A DNA stretch of 10,199 nucleotides. It comes from Microcystis sp. T1-4 (lineage in GTDB: Bacteria > Cyanobacteriota > Cyanobacteriia > Cyanobacteriales > Microcystaceae). The first letter of the stretch is position 1. Each line of letters opens with the position of its first letter. Of the stretch, positions 6,026 to 10,199 are shown one piece after another. The notes under the pieces were generated by a model. It was not told where the DNA came from, did no database searches, and saw only the letters and a list, made by a program, of their open reading frames with translations. The position numbers were made by a program, and so were the translations under genes. The stretch covers positions 1 to 10,199 of the forward strand of contig NZ_CAIP01000181.1 in assembly GCF_000297435.1 (NCBI RefSeq), read 5' to 3'.

Positions 6026-6319
6026 ATGGCAACTTATAAAGTCACCCTGAAAACACCCGGTGGCGAGCAGACAATTGATGTTCCCGATGATGAATATATT
6101 CTCGATATAGCAGAAGAAAAAGGATTAGCTCTACCCTCTTCTTGCCGTGCTGGTGCTTGCTCTAGTTGCGCTGGTAAAATCGAATCTGGTAGCGTTAATC
6201 AGTCCGAACAATCCTTCTTAGATGCCGATCAAATTGAAGCGGGTTATGTCCTCACCTGTGTGGCCTATCCGACTTCTGACTGTGTGATCGTCACCCACAA
6301 AGAAGAAGATTTGTACTAA
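6026..6319 (+). CDS. petF: Plant-type [2Fe-2S] ferredoxin I
   Basis: The soluble electron carrier takes electrons from photosystem I and gives them to FNR, nitrite reductase, thioredoxin reductase and others. The 97-residue length is standard. The cluster ligands are Cys40, Cys45, Cys48 and Cys78 in the classic pattern SSCRAGACSSCAGK (38-51) and VLTCVAYP (75-82). The acidic partner-binding face (DDEYILDIAEE, 21-31) and the C-terminal EEDLY are also typical. One further Cys (86, TSDC) is common in cyanobacterial ferredoxins. AGAGGA (6013-6018) sits 7 nt before the ATG. It appears monocistronic: own candidate promoter, structured leader, strong terminator just downstream. Confidence 0.97.
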   Translation: MATYKVTLKTPGGEQTIDVPDDEYILDIAEEKGLALPSSCRAGACSSCAGKIESGSVNQSEQSFLDADQIEAGYVLTCVAYPTSDCVIVTHKEEDLY

Positions 6320-6364
6320 TTTAACTCAATATTTGGGGGTTAGATACTCCAACAATGCAACAGG

Positions 6365-6413
6365 AATAAAGCGGGAACTGTAAGAGCGACAGTTCTCGCT
6401 TTATTTGTATTTT
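6365..6413 (+). terminator. Intrinsic terminator of petF
   Basis: Arms 6365-6381 (AATAAAGCGGGAACTGT) and 6389-6405 pair over 17 positions with one G-U wobble around a 7-nt loop AAGAGCG, followed by a T-rich tail (6404-6413). It lies 45 bp past the petF stop and separates petF from the sulfur cluster. The A/T ends of the stem would also allow some termination on the other strand. Confidence 0.9.
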
Positions 6414-6475
6414 GGCTCTTGACTCGACAGTGAGATACAGCCCAAAAATTAATCCTGCCAGAGGTTTCCTACAAA

Positions 6476-6505
6476 TTTATAATTATATAGTAGTATAGTT
6501 ATAAA
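6476..6505. promoter_or_regulatory. AT-rich inverted repeat, candidate operator of the sulfur cluster
   Basis: TTTATAATTATA (6476-6487) and TATAGTTATAAA (6494-6505) are inverted 12-bp arms with one mismatch and a 6-bp spacer TAGTAG. It lies 24-54 bp before the dioxygenase ATG and contains -10-like words (TATAAT at 6478, TATAGT at 6494), so a bound dimer would block the promoter. Persulfide-sensing ArsR-type repressors (BigR/SqrR) control similar genes elsewhere through AT-rich symmetric sites. That link is inference; no regulator gene is in the window. Confidence 0.5.
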
Positions 6506-6529
6506 GCTATGTAAGGGGAGTCAGAGATC

Positions 6530-7231
6530 ATGCTATTCCGTCAGATGTTCGATCCCGAAACCAGCACTTATACTTATTTGATTGCCGATCCCGTCAGCAA
6601 GGAAGCGGTATTAGTGGATCCAGTGCGGGAACAGGTGGAAAGGGATGATCGGCAATTACGGGAGCTAGGATTAACGCTAAAATATTGTTTAGAAACCCAT
6701 ATTCACGCCGATCACGTCACAGGAACTGGAAAATTAAGGCAAATCACAGGCTGTCAGGGTATAGTTCCCGAAAATGCTCAAGTAGCCTGTGCCGATCGCC
6801 ATCTGGCGGGTGGAGAGGAATTGTTACTAGGAAATATCACCATCAAAGCGATTGCTACTCCTGGCCACACCGATAGTCATCTAGCCTATTTAGTCAATAA
6901 CAGTCATATTTTGACAGGAGATGCCCTATTTATCCGGGGTTGTGGTCGTACCGACTTCCAAAGCGGCGATGCTGGTACTCTCTTTGATTCAGTCACGCAA
7001 AAACTTTTCACTCTTCCCGATAGTACCCTAGTTTATCCCGGCCACGACTATCGCGGTTTAACTGTCTCCACCATTGCCGAAGAAAAACAATACAATCCCC
7101 GTTTTGTCGGACGTAACCGCAGACAATTTATCGAGTTTATGAACAGTCTTAATTTACCAGATCCCAAAAAGATCATGGAGGCGGTTCCCGCTAACCAAGG
7201 CTGCGGCAATTTAGGAGTTGTTTTAACTTAA
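6530..7231 (+). CDS. ETHE1-type persulfide dioxygenase (MBL fold)
   Basis: It would oxidise glutathione persulfide with O2 to sulfite and GSH in sulfide detoxification. The 233-residue protein has the metallo-beta-lactamase motif ETHIHADH (55-62), PGHT (111-114), TGDALFIRGCGRTDFQ (129-144) and YPGHDYRG (169-176). The expected iron ligands are His57, His113 and Asp131 (the 2-His-1-carboxylate set of this family). The stretch IRGCGRTDFQ and the tail motif PANQGCG (220-226) match human ETHE1 closely by memory, which separates it from glyoxalase II. GGGGAG (6515-6520) stands 9 nt before the ATG. The next gene, a rhodanese, starts 22 bp downstream, so they are almost certainly co-transcribed. No fused rhodanese domain is present; it is encoded separately. 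Confidence 0.92.
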   Translation: MLFRQMFDPETSTYTYLIADPVSKEAVLVDPVREQVERDDRQLRELGLTLKYCLETHIHADHVTGTGKLRQITGCQGIVPENAQVACADRHLAGGEELLLGNITIKAIATPGHTDSHLAYLVNNSHILTGDALFIRGCGRTDFQSGDAGTLFDSVTQKLFTLPDSTLVYPGHDYRGLTVSTIAEEKQYNPRFVGRNRRQFIEFMNSLNLPDPKKIMEAVPANQGCGNLGVVLT

Positions 7232-7253
7232 ATATCCATTCAGGAGATTAACG

Positions 7254-7799
7254 ATGACCCATACCACAAATCAAGCAAAATTACTAGAATTTGATGCCCA
7301 TACTTTAAAAAACTTAATTGAGCGCCGAGAAGTTTGCTTAATCGACGTGCGAGAACCGGGGGAGTACGCCAGCGATCGCATTCCAGGGGCCAAATTAGTA
7401 CCACTTTCCAGTTTTAACCCTAATTCGATCGCTTTTGACCCCAATCAAACCCTAGTTCTCTATTGTAATTCCGGCAGCAGATCCACTGTAGCGGCACAAA
7501 AACTGATTGCGGCAGGATTTAGCCAAGTTGCCCAGCTAAAAAACGGCTTAAATACTTGGAAAAGTGCGGGTTATGCTACAGAAAAAGACCAAAATGCGCC
7601 AATTAGCCTATTTCGTCAGGTGCAGATCGTCGCTGGTTCCTTAGTAGTCCTCGGAACAGTATTAGGAGCCTTTCTCTCGCCTTGGTTCCTGATTTTAAGC
7701 GGTTTTGTCGGTTCTGGTCTAGTTTTTGCGGGGATTAGTAATACCTGTGCTTTAGCTATGCTTCTGGCTAAACTTCCCTACAATCAACCCCATCAGTAA
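7254..7799 (+). CDS. Membrane-anchored rhodanese with C-terminal DUF2892 (YgaP-like)
   Basis: It would transfer sulfane sulfur between thiosulfate or persulfides and acceptors such as sulfite, glutathione or cyanide. The rhodanese domain (about residues 10-108) has LIDVREPGEYASDRIPGA (29-46) and the active loop YCNSGSRS (70-77) with Cys71 as the catalytic cysteine. A basic-leading segment, RQVQIVAG (121-128), opens a DUF2892-type region with two membrane helices (about 124-142 and 144-162), ending near ALAMLLAKLPYN (166-177). This is the layout of E. coli YgaP, with the rhodanese domain in the cytoplasm. AGGAGA (7242-7247) lies 6 nt before the ATG. The last codon (Gln181) and stop lie in the first unit of a heptamer array. 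It is co-directional with the dioxygenase and exporter. Confidence 0.92.
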   Translation: MTHTTNQAKLLEFDAHTLKNLIERREVCLIDVREPGEYASDRIPGAKLVPLSSFNPNSIAFDPNQTLVLYCNSGSRSTVAAQKLIAAGFSQVAQLKNGLNTWKSAGYATEKDQNAPISLFRQVQIVAGSLVVLGTVLGAFLSPWFLILSGFVGSGLVFAGISNTCALAMLLAKLPYNQPHQ

Positions 7800-7835
7800 G
7801 CAGTAAGCAGTAATCAGTAATCAGTAACCAGTAAA
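7794..7835. repeat. Six CAGTAAN heptamers overlapping a gene end
   Basis: Units are CAGTAAG (7794-7800), CAGTAAG, CAGTAAT, CAGTAAT, CAGTAAC and CAGTAAA (ending 7835). The first unit contains the rhodanese gene's last codon (CAG) and its TAA stop. The units differ only at the seventh base. Confidence 0.95.
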
Positions 7836-7852
7836 TAATAAAATATGATTTC

Positions 7853-8014
7853 CTGATAACTGATAACAAGAGAAGAATCTAAAACCTAAGATGTACTTAG
7901 TTTCTAGCCTTCTTTTTAGGTAGGAGAATTGTCAGATTCTTTACTTGGGGCCTGTTGCCTTCAGAAACTGATAACTGATAACTGATCACTGATCACTGAT
8001 AACTGATAACTGAA
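7853..8014. repeat. CTGATAA heptamers flanking a structured insert, directly before the TauE gene
   Basis: Two CTGATAA units (7853-7866) precede, and six units (7968-8009, CTGATAA and CTGATCA) plus CTGAA (8010-8014) follow, a 101-bp unrelated core. The core holds nested inverted repeats: AAGAATCT (7873-7880) with AGATTCTT (7934-7941), and CTAAG (7886-7890) with CTTAG (7896-7900). The second array ends at the base before the exporter's ATG, leaving no room for a Shine-Dalgarno sequence. Confidence 0.8.
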
Positions 8015-8908
8015 ATGACTTGGTTAATTGGACATTTATTAGCCGTTTGTACGGGGATTAGTCTGGGATTGTTAGGAGGAGGAGGTTCTGTACTAGCATT
8101 ACCGATTCTAGTCTATGTGATGGGAGTACCGACCAAATCGGCGATCGCTATGACGCTTCTAGTCATTGGTAGTGTTAGCTTACTTGGCACGATTCCCCAC
8201 TGGAAAAAAGGCAACATTAACTTAAAAACCGCTTTTATCTTCGGTTCTGCCACGATGATAGGGGCTTTTTTGGGAGCAAGATTAGCCACATTACCCTTCG
8301 TCACTGCCACCTTCCAGATGCTCCTGTTTGCGACACTAATGCTCCTAGCGGCAGCCTTTATGATTAGTAGATCAACACAGATAGATAATCCTGATTATAA
8401 AGCCCGCGATCGGCAAAAAAATCTGACTCTCTACCCCCAACCAGTCTGCCGATATTGCTGGCTCTGGTTAATGAGCGAAGGAATCGCTGTGGGTGTCCTG
8501 ACGGGATTAGTTGGGGTTGGGGGAGGCTTCGCTATCGTTCCCGCACTGGTATTATTCGGCAAAATCCCCATGGTTCAAGCGATCGCCACTTCCCTGCTGA
8601 TTATTTTCCTCAATTCTGTAGCCGGATTATTGGGCTATTTAGGTCATATTAGCGTCGATTGGCAGTTAACCCTATCTTTTGCTTTTGCGGCTGCCCTCGG
8701 TACTCTTATCGGTTCCTATCTGGGACATTTTGTGTCCGCAAAACAGTTACAAAAAGGTTTTGGTTATTTTCTCTTAGCGATCGCAACTTTAGTTTTAATT
8801 CAAAATCGTCACATCCTGCACAATTTCCTGACTCCGAAAGGCAATTCTATCATCCCGGCGGAAAAGGTGAGATTTATTCAGCCAACCCTACTTAAGACTG
8901 ATAACTGA
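8015..8908 (+). CDS. TauE/SafE-family anion exporter (probable sulfite exporter)
   Basis: This inner-membrane protein of 297 residues has about eight hydrophobic segments in two homologous halves. The half-repeat motifs are GLLGGGGSVLALPILVYVMG (18-37) and GLVGVGGGFAIVPALVLFG (164-182), each followed by an AIAMT/AIATS helix (43-47 and 189-193) as the family shows. A polar loop (about 118-147) joins the halves and carries Cys145 and Cys148 (VCRYC). Members export sulfite, sulfoacetate or related anions. Its place after the dioxygenase and rhodanese makes sulfite or thiosulfate the likely cargo (inference). The start is fixed by the first membrane helix beginning at once. There is no Shine-Dalgarno sequence, only heptamer DNA. 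The last residues (TDN) and the stop are encoded by a heptamer array shared with the end of hemC. Confidence 0.9.
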   Translation: MTWLIGHLLAVCTGISLGLLGGGGSVLALPILVYVMGVPTKSAIAMTLLVIGSVSLLGTIPHWKKGNINLKTAFIFGSATMIGAFLGARLATLPFVTATFQMLLFATLMLLAAAFMISRSTQIDNPDYKARDRQKNLTLYPQPVCRYCWLWLMSEGIAVGVLTGLVGVGGGFAIVPALVLFGKIPMVQAIATSLLIIFLNSVAGLLGYLGHISVDWQLTLSFAFAAALGTLIGSYLGHFVSAKQLQKGFGYFLLAIATLVLIQNRHILHNFLTPKGNSIIPAEKVRFIQPTLLKTDN

Positions 8909-8925
8909 TCACTGATAACTGATTA
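8898..8925. repeat. Four heptamers holding the stops of two convergent genes
   Basis: CTGATAA (8898-8904), CTGATCA, CTGATAA and CTGATTA (8919-8925). The TauE stop TGA is at 8906-8908. On the other strand the hemC stop TAA is at 8925-8923, supplied by the variant unit CTGATTA. Only 14 bp separate the two coding regions, and all of it is repeat. Confidence 0.95.
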
Positions 8926-9882
8926 TCGGCCCACTTCAGCGAAAATCTCGGCTAGAATCTCTCCAGCACCAGCCTCGCGCACTTTATGGGCTAAATCTCG
9001 TCCTAAGACTTCCCCATGGCTAGGATCACCGCTAACCGAGTCCTTAATCAGGCGCTTACCGTCGAGACTAGCCACCATACCCGTTAAAGTTAGGATACCA
9101 TCCTCGATCGCCGTATTCACTCCGATGGGAACCTGACAACCCCCCTGCAACTCCCGTAAAAAAGCGCGTTCAGCATAGCATCTATCGCGACTAGGGGCGT
9201 GTTCCAACACTTTTAGGACTTGCAAAACCTCCGCATCTCCATCGCGGCATTCTATCCCTAAAGCCCCCTGTCCCACCGCATGGAGAGAAATTTCCGCCGG
9301 AATAACCTGATGAACTCGATCGCCTAATCCTAACCTTTCCAGTCCCGCTACTGCCAGAATAATCCCGTCGTATTCTCCCGCGTCCAGTTTGGCCAGACGG
9401 GTGTTAACATTGCCGCGCACATCTTTAAAAGTCAGATGGGGATAATGGTAACGCAACTGGGCCAATCGCCGCAGGGAAGAAGTCCCCACCACCGCACCTG
9501 CCGGTAAACTGTCTAATTGATAGTCTTGGTTTTGGCTATTTACCACCAAAGCATCGGCCGGATTAACTCTTTCCGTGACGCAACCCAAGATTAAACCTTC
9601 GGGCAAATTAGTGGGCAGATCCTTGAGAGAATGGACAGCAAGATCGATCGATCTATCCAACATTCCCAGTTCTAATTCTTTGGTAAATAAACCCTTATCA
9701 CCGATTTTCGCCAGGGCCACATCGAGAATTTTATCGCCTTGGGTACTCATCGTCTCCACCTCAAACTGTCGATGGGGGTGGTGTTTACTCAATTCTGCCT
9801 GTACCCAATAGGTTTGTACTAGGGCTAACTGACTTTTACGCGAACCGATACGCAGGGAACGAGGAGGACTAGAAACGGACAT
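8923..9882 (-). CDS. hemC: Hydroxymethylbilane synthase (porphobilinogen deaminase)
   Basis: It joins four porphobilinogen molecules into hydroxymethylbilane for heme, chlorophyll and phycobilins. The 319-residue length is normal. Motifs: RIGSRKSQLALVQ (11-23), GDKGLFTKELE (61-71), DLAVHSLKDLPT (80-91, Asp88 the catalytic Asp), GTSSLRRLAQL (133-143), DVRGNVNTRLAKL (154-166), HAVGQGALGIECR (201-213), and LQGGCQVPIG (245-254) with Cys249 as the dipyrromethane cofactor attachment site. It is convergent with the TauE gene and stands alone on this strand. No clear Shine-Dalgarno sequence precedes the ATG. A frame on the opposite strand at 9575-9811 is a shadow. Confidence 0.97.
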   Translation of the reverse strand: MSVSSPPRSLRIGSRKSQLALVQTYWVQAELSKHHPHRQFEVETMSTQGDKILDVALAKIGDKGLFTKELELGMLDRSIDLAVHSLKDLPTNLPEGLILGCVTERVNPADALVVNSQNQDYQLDSLPAGAVVGTSSLRRLAQLRYHYPHLTFKDVRGNVNTRLAKLDAGEYDGIILAVAGLERLGLGDRVHQVIPAEISLHAVGQGALGIECRDGDAEVLQVLKVLEHAPSRDRCYAERAFLRELQGGCQVPIGVNTAIEDGILTLTGMVASLDGKRLIKDSVSGDPSHGEVLGRDLAHKVREAGAGEILAEIFAEVGR

Positions 9883-9930
9883 ATCTGAACTAGGAATTTA
9901 AGTAAACATCTATCTGACTGCTCGATCTAG

Positions 9931-9959
9931 ACTATCCTGATCTCACCCCTGTTGAGTAA
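9931..9959 (-). promoter_or_regulatory. Candidate hemC promoter
   Basis: On the minus strand, TTACTC (9959-9954), a 17-bp spacer and GATAGT (9936-9931) would start transcription near 9924, about 40 nt before the hemC ATG. The match is moderate. Confidence 0.25.
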
Positions 9960-10020
9960 TCACTTTCTCGGTTAGGCATAAATAGTTACATCTCTTAATA
10001 TTTTTAGGCAAATAGGGTGA

Positions 10021-10190
10021 GGGTAATTACCCATTTCTCCTTTTCTGGGAGAGGGGAGTAGGGTGAGCGGTTAATACCATTTTTCTTTATTCTTGGCAGC
10101 TATCTTACCCCCCCTTGCCCCCCCGACGTCGGGGGGGTTGGGGGGGTGGGGGTGAGCGGTTAACCATCTGTTTTTTGGACTGCCAAAAAA
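10021..10190. repeat. Palindrome-rich intergenic block with a C7GACGTCG7 core
   Basis: In 170 bp there are several symmetric elements. GGGTAATTACCC (10021-10032) is a perfect palindrome. A 20-bp palindrome of seven C, GACGTC and seven G (10118-10137) is flanked by further arms ACCCCCCC (10107-10114) and GGGGGGGT (10140-10147). GGTTAACC lies at 10158-10165. A hairpin TTTTTTGG, ACTG, CCAAAAAA lies at 10171-10190. The 14-mer GGGTGAGCGGTTAA occurs twice in direct orientation (10061-10074 and 10150-10163). This is likely a repeat-family insertion; no gene is seen from 9883 to the right edge. Confidence 0.7.
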
Positions 10191-10199
10191 GCCGAAAAG

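Larger units (their letters stand above)
4140..8784. repeat. HIP1 palindromes (GCGATCGC), eight copies
   Basis: Exact copies start at 4140, 4812, 5139, 5367, 7372, 8141, 8579 and 8777, all inside coding sequence. About 0.15 would be expected by chance in 10 kb. HIP1 over-representation is a signature of many cyanobacteria. None occurs in the first 4.1 kb or in hemC. Confidence 0.95.

Overview
The window looks like chromosomal DNA of a unicellular, colony-forming cyanobacterium, most likely Microcystis aeruginosa or a close relative. Evidence: eight copies of the HIP1 palindrome GCGATCGC (starts 4140, 4812, 5139, 5367, 7372, 8141, 8579, 8777), a plant-type 97-residue [2Fe-2S] ferredoxin, a ThiE with the N-terminal extra domain typical of cyanobacteria, and many intergenic arrays of 7-bp tandem repeats (cyanobacterial STRR type). 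The species is an inference; no rRNA or other marker is present.

Layout. 1-301 (minus): 5' part of a secreted protein gene that runs off the left edge. 302-1424: 1.1 kb without a convincing gene; it holds a candidate 248-bp MITE with perfect 8-bp target duplications (431-694), a promoter-like pair followed by a 23-bp palindrome (847-910) and heptamer repeats. 1425-2036 (+): an IS607-type serine recombinase with a MerR-like DNA-binding domain that has lost its catalytic serine. 2265-3752 (+): thiE and thiS for thiamine, separated by an unbroken run of 32 heptamers. 3786-5689 (+): anmK (anhydro-MurNAc recycling), coupled by an ATGA overlap to a peroxiredoxin-like protein without the usual active-site cysteines. 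6026-6319 (+): petF ferredoxin with its own leader and a strong terminator. 6530-8908 (+): a sulfide/persulfide detoxification cluster: ETHE1-type persulfide dioxygenase, rhodanese with a DUF2892 membrane anchor, and a TauE/SafE anion exporter. 8923-9882 (minus): hemC, converging on the exporter. 9883-10199: hemC upstream region, dense in palindromes.

How the genes fit. The persulfide dioxygenase would oxidise glutathione persulfide to sulfite; the rhodanese would move sulfane sulfur to or from small thiols or sulfite; TauE/SafE would export sulfite or a related anion. A 30-bp AT-rich inverted repeat just upstream is a candidate operator. thiE and thiS act in the same pathway. hemC starts tetrapyrrole synthesis.

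The most unusual structural feature is the heptamer system. Arrays begin exactly at or inside the stop codons of thiE, the rhodanese gene and the TauE gene, and one array supplies the stops of both convergent genes (TauE and hemC). Because 7 is not a multiple of 3, such arrays put stops in all three frames. The most notable protein is the serine recombinase homologue with three of its active-site residues replaced, which may have become a DNA-binding regulator.
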